Below, piece after piece: positions 53,191 through 61,583 of a stretch of 64,000 bases of DNA. The stretch is from assembly GCA_019359375.1 (NCBI GenBank), contig JAHHHL010000005.1:124001-188000 (forward strand), written 5' to 3'. A program made the position numbers and the translations under genes. Below the pieces are notes generated by a model that saw nothing but the letters and a program-made list of their open reading frames with translations, was not told the origin of the DNA and did not search any database. The stretch comes from Lyngbya sp. HA4199-MV5. GTDB taxonomy: Bacteria; Cyanobacteriota; Cyanobacteriia; Leptolyngbyales; Leptolyngbyaceae. The stretch's first letter is position 1. Every line of letters begins with the position of its first letter.

Positions 53191-53231
53191 GTAGTTGTTA
53201 GTTGTTAGTTGTTAGTTGTTAGTTGTTAGTA
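53190..53231. repeat. GTTGTTA heptamer tract
   Basis: About five uninterrupted GTTGTTA units begin right after the rnc stop codon. The related inverse sequence AACCAACAAC (about 53261-53270) could pair with them to form a hairpin terminator. Confidence 0.85.
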
Positions 53232-53327
53232 AGCCGCACTACTCAAGCGATTAGTCTAATAACCAACAACCAATGACTTCACAAGCCCTGAGCGGTGCTT
53301 TCTTGCCAATACTCTAGAAAATTAGCC

Positions 53328-55382
53328 TTAGCCGTTTGTTGCCGAGCCAACGGACGAAACAGAAGGCTCAGCAACATTACGGGGTGCGACTGTACCTATG
53401 CTTTCTCGATCGTGCCCATTGGTGGACGGGTCGATCGCGCTGGTGGCTTCTACAGGCACTTGGGTTTCCTGGGAGGGGAACCAGATGCGAAACGTGCTGC
53501 CTTTCCCGATCGTCGATTGAAACGAGACGGTGCCGCCATGCAGTTCGGCAAAGCGTTTTGTGAGCGCTAATCCCAAGCCAGTCCCTTCATGCCGACGGGT
53601 GAGAGACGAATCGACTTGTTGAAACGGGCGGAACAAGAGATGCCATCGTTCGGGTGGAATGCCAATCCCGGAGTCCGTGACTTCAAGGCAGAGGTAAGGT
53701 GTGTTGGCATTAACGGGGCTGCGATCGGGACGGGCATCTTGCTCTAGCTCGTGACCATAGGCGATGCGACCACTTAGTTTGACGTGTCCACCTTCTGGGG
53801 TGAATTTCACCGCATTTGACAGCAAGTTGATGACCATTTGACGCACGCGAAGCTGGTCAAGCGCAACACGGCTGAGGTGCTTCTCCACATCAATTGAAAG
53901 CGAGAGCCGTTTCTTTTCGGCGGCTGGTTGCACCATCTTCAGGCATTCCTGGCATAAATCCTGGATTGAAATGGGCTGAAGGCTAAGTTCAAGCTGACCT
54001 GCCTCAATTTTGGCAATGTTGAGCAGATCATTAATAATATCGAGCAGGTGTTTGGCAGAATCATCGGCTTGCTGTAACAGTTCGAGTTCTTCGTCACGGC
54101 TGTCGCAGCACCCGTCTTTGACTAACCCAATGCAGCCGAAGATGGCGTTTAAGGGTGTCCTCAGCTCATGGGAGGTGGTTGCCAGGAATTCGCTCTTCAT
54201 CTGGTTGGCAGCCTGTGCTTCTTGCCAAGCGGTTTCCAGTTCTTCTGCCCGGTCTTCAAGGCGTTCAACCATGATATCGAGCGCGCCAGCAAGCTGGTTG
54301 ATTTCTTTGATCCGGAAGTCTTTGGGTGCCTGATCAGACGGTTGGCGATGATAGATCTGGAGCGCGTAGTTACCAAGTTGCTCTAGCGGTCGTGCGAGAT
54401 CGCGGGAAATGTAGATGGTGGCTAGGAGGTTTGCGCCCAACAGCCCTATGGTAAGAATCAGGAGCACTTGCTTAATGTCTTCTAGTCCAGAGAGGGCGTT
54501 CTCTAGTGGAGCAACGGCAAGGACAATCCAGGTGAGGTTTTCACCCGATGCAGCCGAAATTTGCACTCGATTGTACCCAGCTAGCCAATCTGTGTTGCTG
54601 TCTTTGAACGAGACGAATTGGAGAACGTCTTCTTTGCCGGCGATCGCGCTATTTACAATGTTTTGTAAGCGTGGAGCATCGGATTCTTGTCGAATGTTGC
54701 GACCAATGCGATCGGCTTTGGGATGAGCCAGAATGGTGCCATCTTCATCGACGACAACGGTATAGCCAGAGAGTGACCCTGGCTGGCTGGTTTCCTGACG
54801 GTGGACGGCCCATTGCACGCTGAGGGCATAGCGTAACCGCCCAAAGGAGTCGTACACAGGCGTGCTAAAGACGAGATCAAGCTGGCGTAGTGGCGTTGAA
54901 GGTCTGGTGGCTCTGGTCTGGTTGATGGGGGAGACGCGAACACCTGCGAGGGGGGCGCGCATCACCTGGCTCTGGCTAGGCCACGGGTTATCAAGCACCT
55001 GGTTGCTAATGGAGCGATTGCCGCAGGTGCTACCATCCACCTGTCCCGTTTGAATATTGATGAGCTGAACGCATTGGACACCTTTCGGTAGCCAGCGATT
55101 GACGCGTGTGACAAATTCTTGTGGCTCCTGTGCCTGATCAATCTTGGTGGAAAAATCTTCGCTGGCACTCACAAGGTTCGATCGCATCACTTCGATCAAA
55201 TCACGAATGTTTTCACCCTTTCTCACGGCGCTTTCGGTCAAGTTTTGACTCGCCGTTGCAAGCATACTGTCGCGCACTTTCTTATACGCCACCAGCTCAC
55301 CCAGCAGCAAGACAGGGATACTCAGCAGCAAAATCCGCGATAGGAGGATGCGGCGAAACGAAGACTGACCTGGTTTAGCCAT
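53328..55382 (-). CDS. Membrane sensor histidine kinase (Cache-HAMP-HisKA-HATPase)
   Basis: 684 residues from ATG 55382. Two membrane helices (about 14-32 and 312-334) enclose a periplasmic sensor region with Cache-like features (VYDSFGRLRYALSVQW, VVVDEDGTILAHPKADRIGR). A HAMP domain and coiled coil follow. The HisKA box is SHELRTPLNAIFG. The HATPase domain is complete: N-box MVINLLSNAVKFT, G1 DSGIGIP, F-box LFRPFQQ and G2 GTGLGLALTKRF. It is active-type but orphan: no response regulator lies nearby. The last 50 residues are a variable Ser/Thr-rich tail. Confidence 0.93.
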   Translation of the reverse strand: MAKPGQSSFRRILLSRILLLSIPVLLLGELVAYKKVRDSMLATASQNLTESAVRKGENIRDLIEVMRSNLVSASEDFSTKIDQAQEPQEFVTRVNRWLPKGVQCVQLINIQTGQVDGSTCGNRSISNQVLDNPWPSQSQVMRAPLAGVRVSPINQTRATRPSTPLRQLDLVFSTPVYDSFGRLRYALSVQWAVHRQETSQPGSLSGYTVVVDEDGTILAHPKADRIGRNIRQESDAPRLQNIVNSAIAGKEDVLQFVSFKDSNTDWLAGYNRVQISAASGENLTWIVLAVAPLENALSGLEDIKQVLLILTIGLLGANLLATIYISRDLARPLEQLGNYALQIYHRQPSDQAPKDFRIKEINQLAGALDIMVERLEDRAEELETAWQEAQAANQMKSEFLATTSHELRTPLNAIFGCIGLVKDGCCDSRDEELELLQQADDSAKHLLDIINDLLNIAKIEAGQLELSLQPISIQDLCQECLKMVQPAAEKKRLSLSIDVEKHLSRVALDQLRVRQMVINLLSNAVKFTPEGGHVKLSGRIAYGHELEQDARPDRSPVNANTPYLCLEVTDSGIGIPPERWHLLFRPFQQVDSSLTRRHEGTGLGLALTKRFAELHGGTVSFQSTIGKGSTFRIWFPSQETQVPVEATSAIDPSTNGHDRESIGTVAPRNVAEPSVSSVGSATNG

Positions 55383-55544
55383 AGGACGTTTAAACTGAAG
55401 TGCGATACCCAATAGCAACCATGATCAACCGAAGCAGACCAAAACCGGATCAGACTAAGCCCTCACGCATCCATCCTATGCGCGACCGTTAACAGTGAGC
55501 AGAAGCGCCGTCAAAAAAAGGGCTATCCACAATTATTACAACGG

Positions 55545-56276
55545 TTGTACCGAATATTCCAGTTGGACGCAGATTTAAACATCAAATCAGTCTTGAACGA
55601 TCGTCCCAAAACAACCGTCATTCTGGCGATGAGCGCGGATGGCAAGATTGCCGATGTGAGTCGTACCGCTGCCCGGTTTGGCTCTCCTCACGACAAAGCA
55701 CACTTAGAACACCTCGTCGCTGAGGCAGATGGAGTGCTGCTTGGGGCAGGCACACTGAGAGCTTACGGTACTACGCTTCGAGTTGCCACCCCTGAGCTGT
55801 TAAAGCAACGTCAGCAGCAGGGCAAGCCGCCTCAACCTGTGCAGATTGTTTGCTCCCGATCGGCGATGCTTGATCCCCGTCTTCCCTTTTTTCGCCAGCC
55901 TGTGCCTCGTTGGTTACTCACAATAAGCGAAGGTGCCCGTCAATGGCAAGAAGGTGAGCACTTTGAGCGGATTCTCGTTGCAGGGACAAACTCCGAAGCG
56001 ATTGATTGGGTAGCCGCCTTGCAGCAACTAAAGGCATATGGGCTAAACCACCTGGCTGTGTTGGGCGGTGGCACCCTAGTTGCGTCTCTACTGGAGGCAG
56101 GCTTGCTGGATGAATTACATCTCACAATTTGTCCGTTGCTGTTGGGAGGCGATCGCGCACCCACCCCGATCGACGGCTCAGGTCTAACGACCGCTCTAGC
56201 ACCGCGCTTGCAGCTTTTGAACGTGAGGGCGATCGATGACGAAGTGTTTTTGCACTACAGGGTGGGAAAGTTTTGA
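55545..56276 (+). CDS. RibD C-terminal domain (DHFR-like) reductase
   Basis: 243 residues. The domain begins PKTTVILAMSADGKIADVSR and includes DGVLLGAGTLRAYGTTLRV, a central Rossmann-like region and LNHLAVLGGGTLVASLLEAG LLDELHLTICPLLLGG, all typical of the RibD_C/DHFR-like reductase fold. Stand-alone forms in cyanobacteria are thought to reduce the pyrimidine intermediate in riboflavin synthesis or related substrates with NADPH. No ATG start is available: TTG 55545 or TTG 55563 (LDADLNIKSV) must serve. Confidence 0.85.
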   Translation: MYRIFQLDADLNIKSVLNDRPKTTVILAMSADGKIADVSRTAARFGSPHDKAHLEHLVAEADGVLLGAGTLRAYGTTLRVATPELLKQRQQQGKPPQPVQIVCSRSAMLDPRLPFFRQPVPRWLLTISEGARQWQEGEHFERILVAGTNSEAIDWVAALQQLKAYGLNHLAVLGGGTLVASLLEAGLLDELHLTICPLLLGGDRAPTPIDGSGLTTALAPRLQLLNVRAIDDEVFLHYRVGKF

Positions 56277-56425
56277 AGGCAGAAGGCAGGAGGCAGGAGG
56301 CAGGGGGCAGGGGAGGCAGGGGAAGCAGCAGAACAAACTCAAAACTAAAACTCAAAACTAAAAGCTTTTTATCCCTCATCCCTCACTTCTCCGCCCTCCC
56401 TACTCCGCCCTCCCTACTCCCCCAT
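56275..56425. repeat. Heptamer repeats (GCAGGAG, AAACTCA, CCCTCAT, CCGCCCT)
   Basis: Four successive period-7 tracts fill the space between the reductase and FemAB-like genes. They begin right after the reductase stop at 56274-56276. Confidence 0.85.
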
Positions 56426-56463
56426 CAATGTATTACGCTGTATGAAGTCCTTCAAGCCCTCGT

Positions 56464-57663
56464 ATGGTGGAACAACTGAAGCCGAGCTACTCGATCGCCT
56501 GGATGAATTCCCTTGCCGAGGTGCCCAAAGCGGAGTGGGATGCCCTCGCAATGCCTTTGCAAACCCCATTCTTTGAGTGGGAGTGGCTGCGAAATATGGA
56601 AACGTCGGGTAGCACGACTGCTGAGACGGGTTGGTTGCCCAATCACTTAACCATCTGGCGAAACCGGAGCCTGATTGCCGCTGCCCCTCTCTACGTGAAA
56701 GGGCATAGCTACGGTGAATTTGTCTTCGATCACCAGTGGGCGGATGTTGCAGCGCGTTTGGGCATTGAATACTATCCAAAGCTACTGGGCATGTCACCCT
56801 TTACGCCTGCGGAAGGGTATCGCTTTTTGATCGCACCAGGAGAAGATGAGGATGAACTCAACGGGTTGATGGTGAGCGCGATCGACCAGTTTTGCGTTCG
56901 CAACAACATTTCGGGCTGTCATTTTCTGTATGCCGACCCAGAGTGGCGAGAGACGATGGAACAGCACGGCTTTCTGAGTTGGCTGCACCATAGCTTCATT
57001 TGGCAAAACCAGAATTACCAGACCTTTGATGATTATTTGGGCGCGTTCAATGCCAATCAGCGTCGCAACATCAAGCGAGAACGCAAAGCCGTTGAGAAAG
57101 CAGGGTTGACGATTCGTACCCACGCAGGCGACGAGATTCCCCAAGCGCTGTTTCCGTTGATGTACCGCTTTTACAGCGATACCTGCGACAAGTTTGGCTG
57201 GTGGGGGAGCAAATACTTAACTCCCCAGTTTTTTGAGCAGCTTTATGACAGCTACCGCGATCGCGTCCTCTTTGTCGCGGCGTATGACGAGAAGCATCCC
57301 CAGCCGATCGGGATGTCGTTTTGCCTTACGAAAGGGGCGAATTTGTATGGGCGCTACTGGGGATCATTTCAGGATATTGACTGTCTTCACTTTGATGCGT
57401 GCTATTACACGCCGATCGAGTGGGCGATCGACAACGGCATCAAGCTCTTTGATCCCGGTGCAGGCGGACGACACAAAAAACGGCGTGGCTTTCCAGCAAC
57501 TCCTAATCATTCGCTCCACCGCTTCTACAATCCTCGCCTGATGCGGGTTTTTCGTTCGTACATCGGTCAGGTGAACGAGATGGAGCAGCGAGAAATGGAT
57601 GCCATCAATCAAGGGTTGCCGTTTAAGCAAGAGGATGCAGGGGTGGGCTGTGAGGAGACGTGA
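56464..57663 (+). CDS. FemAB-like GNAT-fold protein (peptidogalycan biosynthesis family)
   Basis: 399 residues of the PF04339-type family. Landmarks are PLQTPFFEWEWLRNMETSGS near the N-terminus, SLIAAAPLYVKGHSYGEFVF, the basic segment FNANQRRNIKRERKAVEKAG and the second GNAT half with NLYGRYWGSFQDIDCLHFDA CYYTPIEWAIDNGIKLFDPGAGG. The fold is related to FemAB aminoacyl transferases that add amino acids to peptidoglycan precursors, but the cyanobacterial substrate is unknown. ATG 56464 follows a repeat tract. The end runs into another heptamer tract. Confidence 0.88.
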   Translation: MVEQLKPSYSIAWMNSLAEVPKAEWDALAMPLQTPFFEWEWLRNMETSGSTTAETGWLPNHLTIWRNRSLIAAAPLYVKGHSYGEFVFDHQWADVAARLGIEYYPKLLGMSPFTPAEGYRFLIAPGEDEDELNGLMVSAIDQFCVRNNISGCHFLYADPEWRETMEQHGFLSWLHHSFIWQNQNYQTFDDYLGAFNANQRRNIKRERKAVEKAGLTIRTHAGDEIPQALFPLMYRFYSDTCDKFGWWGSKYLTPQFFEQLYDSYRDRVLFVAAYDEKHPQPIGMSFCLTKGANLYGRYWGSFQDIDCLHFDACYYTPIEWAIDNGIKLFDPGAGGRHKKRRGFPATPNHSLHRFYNPRLMRVFRSYIGQVNEMEQREMDAINQGLPFKQEDAGVGCEET

Positions 57664-57722
57664 GGGGAGAGGGGAGAGGAGTGAGGAGTGAGGAGTGAGG
57701 AGGGGTGAAGGCTCAAGGCTAA
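57660..57722. repeat. GAGTGAG / GGGAGAG heptamer tract
   Basis: GAGGGGAGAGGGGAGAGG followed by GAGTGAGGAGTGAGGAGTG, period 7, directly after the FemAB-like stop codon. Confidence 0.85.
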
Positions 57723-57774
57723 AAAGCTGATCGCTGAATCAAAGGCAAGCGATGCAGGTTCAATTTCTGGATGG

Positions 57775-58425
57775 ATGGTTGCTAAATCTATGACGATGCC
57801 ATCGTTAGCGGCGATCGTGCTTGCGGGTGGGCAGAGCAGACGAATGGGTCAGGACAAAGCTCTGGTGTCGATCGGTGGCGTTCCCCTACTGCGACGAGTG
57901 TGTGAGGTGGCGCTGCAATGTACCCGGATCGTCTATGTCATCACGTTTCGTCCAGAGCGCTACCGGGCGATCGTGCCGCTGCCATGTCATCTACTACAAG
58001 AACGGGCTTTAGCAGGAGCAACCGAACCACACGGTCCCTTACTCGGCTTTGCTCAAGCATTAGAAACTGTACAAACAGAATGGGTGCTGCTGTTAGCGTG
58101 TGATATGCCTCAGTTATCAGGCGAAACACTGCAACAGTGGGCAAAAGAGCTAGAAAACGCAGGTGACGCGATCGCCCTTCTGCCCCGCTCACACAAAGGT
58201 TGGGAACCCCTCTGCGGTTTTTACCGCACTAATTGCTTAGCAAGTTTAAGAACCGCGATCGCGCAGAGCGATCGTTCCTTCCAGCGCTGGCTTTCCCAGG
58301 AAGTCGTACAAGAACTCCCCGTTGAAAGTGATCAAATGCTATTTAACTGCAACACCCCAGAAGATTGGGAGAGGGTTTTGAATTGGCAGAGAGGGGTGAG
58401 GAGTAAGGAGAAAAAAGAGTTTTAA
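57775..58425 (+). CDS. mobA: Molybdenum cofactor guanylyltransferase
   Basis: 216 residues. The nucleotide-binding signature LAAIVLAGGQSRRMGQDKAL is complete, as is LLLACDMPQLSGETLQQW (metal-binding Asp) and EPLCGFYRTNCLASL. MobA joins GMP to molybdopterin to give the dinucleotide cofactor used by nitrate reductase and related enzymes. ATG 57775 is used; ATG 57790 or 57796 is also possible. The last ten or so residues (RGVRSKEKKEF) come from a heptamer tract. Confidence 0.93.
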   Translation: MVAKSMTMPSLAAIVLAGGQSRRMGQDKALVSIGGVPLLRRVCEVALQCTRIVYVITFRPERYRAIVPLPCHLLQERALAGATEPHGPLLGFAQALETVQTEWVLLLACDMPQLSGETLQQWAKELENAGDAIALLPRSHKGWEPLCGFYRTNCLASLRTAIAQSDRSFQRWLSQEVVQELPVESDQMLFNCNTPEDWERVLNWQRGVRSKEKKEF

Positions 58426-58499
58426 GTTTTGAGTTTTGCTTTCAGCGCTCAGCTTTTTAGCCTTTTGCTTTCTGCCTTCTGCCTTTTTTAGCCTTTAGC

Positions 58500-58657
58500 T
58501 GTAATGACAAACTAAGTTGGTTTACGTAACGCATCGAGTAGAGTATCTAATTAGACTTGCTCAAACCCTGATTTTAAGCTCTAAATGTTTGGCACTTAGT
58601 TTTACAAGCTACTAATTTTCGACCACGGTACGCATGCTAATTTGAAATGTCATTACA
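58500..58657. mobile_element. MITE-like element nested in a heptamer tract
   Basis: The termini TGTAATGACA (58500-58509) and TGTCATTACA (58648-58657) are perfect inverse copies. A second pair AAACTAAGT (58509-58517) / ACTTAGTTT (58594-58602) continues the left arm. The 158-bp element is AT-rich and noncoding. It is flanked on both sides by TTTAGCC heptamers, as though it had inserted into one continuous tract. Confidence 0.5.
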
Positions 58658-58701
58658 TTTAGCCTTTAGCCTTTATCATTCCTCGCTCCCCTCCCCCCTC
58701 T

Positions 58702-59484
58702 TCAACTCGACGCACTGGTATAAAACCGTAGCGCAAACCGCCAGAAAGCCGCAGATGCAACCAGCAGCGCGATCGCCAGCACACCTGCTGCCAGCGTCCA
58801 AACCCATTCTCCGCGACCGAGAATCACCTCTGCGGGAACGGTTGTCAAGAATGCCACTGGCACAACGAAAGTAAAGAAAAAGCGATACGCCGTGGGATAC
58901 GCCACCATCGGATACCGTCCCGCTTCTAGCAAGCCCCGCAGCACTTCCGTCACGTTATAGATTTTGACGAACCAGATGCTCATCGCGCCCAGCATAAACC
59001 AAAGGCTATAGAGAATGAGAAACCCAAAGCCGATCGGTACCAGGCTCAATGCATAATCATTCGCGTGCAAGCCCAGCTTTGTTCCTGCATAGCCCACCAC
59101 AAATAGTCCAAACACGATATCTGGTAGACCCCACGGCGATAGCGTATGCGCCGACAGCCAGAACTGTGAGCTAATCGGCTTTAGCAGCACAAAATCGAGC
59201 GTGCCCTGCTGAATGTGGCGCACAATGCGATTGAGATTTGGTGCCAGGAATGTACTGGAAAAGCCTTGCAGGATGGTGAATACGCCCAGTACAACCAGCG
59301 CTTGCTCCCAACTCCAGTTTTGAAAGGAATAGCCCGTCCGGTAAAACAGAAACAGCCCAAACAGACTGCCTGCCAACCCACCCAGGCTGCTGAGTGCCGC
59401 CAACAGAAAGTTCAGCCGATATTCCAGTTCTGCCGCGATCGCCGTTGCCCAAAATAATCGCAACACGTTCCAGTAGCGTTTCAT
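58702..59484 (-). CDS. ABC-2 type permease subunit (ABC2_membrane_6 type)
   Basis: 260 residues from ATG 59484 (MKRYWNVLRLFWATAIAAEL), six membrane helices. The family signature between helices 2 and 3 is present: RIVRHIQQGTLDFVLLKPIS SQFW. These permeases usually come as two paralogous genes plus an ATPase; neither partner lies in this window, so the rest must be elsewhere. Substrate unknown. Confidence 0.88.
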   Translation of the reverse strand: MKRYWNVLRLFWATAIAAELEYRLNFLLAALSSLGGLAGSLFGLFLFYRTGYSFQNWSWEQALVVLGVFTILQGFSSTFLAPNLNRIVRHIQQGTLDFVLLKPISSQFWLSAHTLSPWGLPDIVFGLFVVGYAGTKLGLHANDYALSLVPIGFGFLILYSLWFMLGAMSIWFVKIYNVTEVLRGLLEAGRYPMVAYPTAYRFFFTFVVPVAFLTTVPAEVILGRGEWVWTLAAGVLAIALLVASAAFWRFALRFYTSASS

Positions 59485-59656
59485 TGGTCTTGCCTGCATA
59501 CTCCTGATCAGGCTAACAAGAAATGGTGATCGCTGTAGAGCGAATCAGCCGTACGCCCATTGATGAGAACGCATCATAACCGTCAAAGCCCCAGGAGAAA
59601 AGGCTTTACTTCTGCCCTCTGCCTTCTGCCTTTCCCTGAGCGCCCATTGCCCATCC

Positions 59657-61522
59657 TTAATTGACTCTGACTCGGAAGCGCACCAGCCCAAAGTTGCTGC
59701 CAGCCGTGTTGGGAATATCGCCCAGGTCAAAAATCAGTGTGCCGTTTTGATTGTTGGCATCGGGGCAGGTATTGCCTGCGGGCAGCGGTGCGAGTGGGGC
59801 AAACACGGTGCCCGCAGTTGAAATTGCGCCGTTGTTCCGTCGCAGTTGCGCCGAATTTGCAATCAGCGATGTCCCTAAAGGAATAGGGTCACAGATGCTC
59901 ACGCCGATCGCGGCTCCCGTGCCATCTGACAGGTAGTACACCGAGTACTCGACATCATCACCGCTCTGGAGCTTCGTTGTGGTGGGATCCAGGTTGATTT
60001 GTCCGATCGGTGCATTGCCCGGTTGCAGTTGGGAAAACCCAGCCGCATTATCATCATCGCCTGCACCATCCACAAAGCTACTGAAATTCACGCCACCCAG
60101 TACTGTGCCATTGCGTACAACGCTCGTAATCCGCTTAATCAGCCGGAAAGCACCAGACCCGGTTGGTCCGCCCGGTCTGAGAGAAACAGTCGTTGGGGTG
60201 TTGTTATTACCAGGATTCCCATCATTATCTGGGTCAACATTTCCACCATCATTTGACTGATCGCGCACAGGCGAACCGAGTTGATTGGTCGCTGTTGCGG
60301 TCGTCGTGTTGTTAAAGGGTCCAAAGCCATTCGCACCTGTACCTGGCGTAATATTCACGCTAAACGTAATGGTGGCGGTAGCACCTGCCGCCAGTGTATC
60401 CGTTCCCAGTAACAAATTCTGGTTGCTGCTACCGTTGAAGCCCGTATTCTCAGCCAGGGTCGCACTTTGGATGTTGGTGACAGAATTTAGTGTTGCCGCC
60501 GCAAACGTTTGTGCCAGATTATCCGTCAGTTGCAGATTAAAGAGGTCAAGCTGTGGTGATAGACCTGCCTGCCCAAGGTTTCGCACAGTAATGGTGTAGG
60601 GAATCGTGTAAGTCCCATCTGCGTTTTGGGTAGGTGTACCCGCTTGCTTTGCCACCCCCAGCGGCGGAGTGTTGGGGACGCACTGCCTAATACTCAGAGC
60701 CGTGAAGCCAAAATCATCCCCAAACGTGTTATTCGCCTCGTCCAGGATTTGCACAATGGCGGTAGTCTGGGCTGGTCCTGTGGTGAACGCAAACTGAGTT
60801 GGGATCCATGCCTGACGGGTATTAGCAATCGTAGGAAAGCCCGGAACAGCAGAGCCATCGCCCACATTCAACGTAGTGGTAGGTTGAATAAACGTTGTGC
60901 CAGTACCATCAGTGCTAACTTGGAGACGAATCTGGGGCGGCACGCCATTACTACCCGGTGCCCCTGTGTTTACCAGCAGGTTGAAGAAGAGACCTTTAAA
61001 GTTATAGGTCGTATTTGGCGTGAGATTGGTTACCGTTTGTCGCCAGACGATCGGATTCGGGAACGCAGATTGGGGCACCCCAGGAGTAAGTGCGCTCGCA
61101 TTTGGGTTGGAATAGAGGTAGGTGTTGATGGGTGTGTTGCCTACGTTAGCCTGTAGGGCTTCGGCGGCTGTAACACCCCGACCATTCACCACAGCAGGCG
61201 TAGTGGGGTCGGTGAGCGGACCATTTTGAATCGAAAGACCGCCCACATCATCGCTTGGGTATACCCCGTCTCCCCGATAGGGCGTTGTGCTGGTGAAGCT
61301 AGCGGGATTGTTAGGCGCAAGGGGTCCCACAGCGCCTGGAGAGATCGTGAAGGTGCTATTCGCAACGAGGTTCGTTGAAGGCGATTCGATCGTGCCAGCA
61401 GGGCAACCGTTTGCGCCAAGGGATGTTTGAGCCTGAGCGGGCTGTGAGGGTAGCAGGGTCTGAGAACCAAGAAGCAGGCTCACAGAGGAAAGGGATAGAA
61501 AGCGTTTTAGAGGGCGGTTCAT
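59657..61522 (-). CDS. Exported DUF11-repeat protein
   Basis: 621 residues from ATG 61522. A signal peptide (FLSLSSVSLLLGSQTLLPSQ, then PAQAQ) is followed by a beta-rich region of about 270 residues (NLTPNTTYNFKGLFFNLLVN, TTAIVQILDEANNTFGDDFG). Two DUF11/isopeptide-like domains follow: YTIPYTITVRNLGQAGLSPQ LDLFNLQLTDNLAQTF near 305-345, and DDVEYSVYYLSDGTGAAIGV near 545. The composition (Asn, Thr, Gly; few Cys) suits a cell-surface protein. It is last gene of the surface operon, 61 bp after the OmpA-type gene. Confidence 0.85.
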   Translation of the reverse strand: MNRPLKRFLSLSSVSLLLGSQTLLPSQPAQAQTSLGANGCPAGTIESPSTNLVANSTFTISPGAVGPLAPNNPASFTSTTPYRGDGVYPSDDVGGLSIQNGPLTDPTTPAVVNGRGVTAAEALQANVGNTPINTYLYSNPNASALTPGVPQSAFPNPIVWRQTVTNLTPNTTYNFKGLFFNLLVNTGAPGSNGVPPQIRLQVSTDGTGTTFIQPTTTLNVGDGSAVPGFPTIANTRQAWIPTQFAFTTGPAQTTAIVQILDEANNTFGDDFGFTALSIRQCVPNTPPLGVAKQAGTPTQNADGTYTIPYTITVRNLGQAGLSPQLDLFNLQLTDNLAQTFAAATLNSVTNIQSATLAENTGFNGSSNQNLLLGTDTLAAGATATITFSVNITPGTGANGFGPFNNTTTATATNQLGSPVRDQSNDGGNVDPDNDGNPGNNNTPTTVSLRPGGPTGSGAFRLIKRITSVVRNGTVLGGVNFSSFVDGAGDDDNAAGFSQLQPGNAPIGQINLDPTTTKLQSGDDVEYSVYYLSDGTGAAIGVSICDPIPLGTSLIANSAQLRRNNGAISTAGTVFAPLAPLPAGNTCPDANNQNGTLIFDLGDIPNTAGSNFGLVRFRVRVN

Positions 61523-61583
61523 CAAACCTCACACAAAATCAGGGAAAACAATGCAATCGAAACGGGGACGATCGCAGGCTAAG

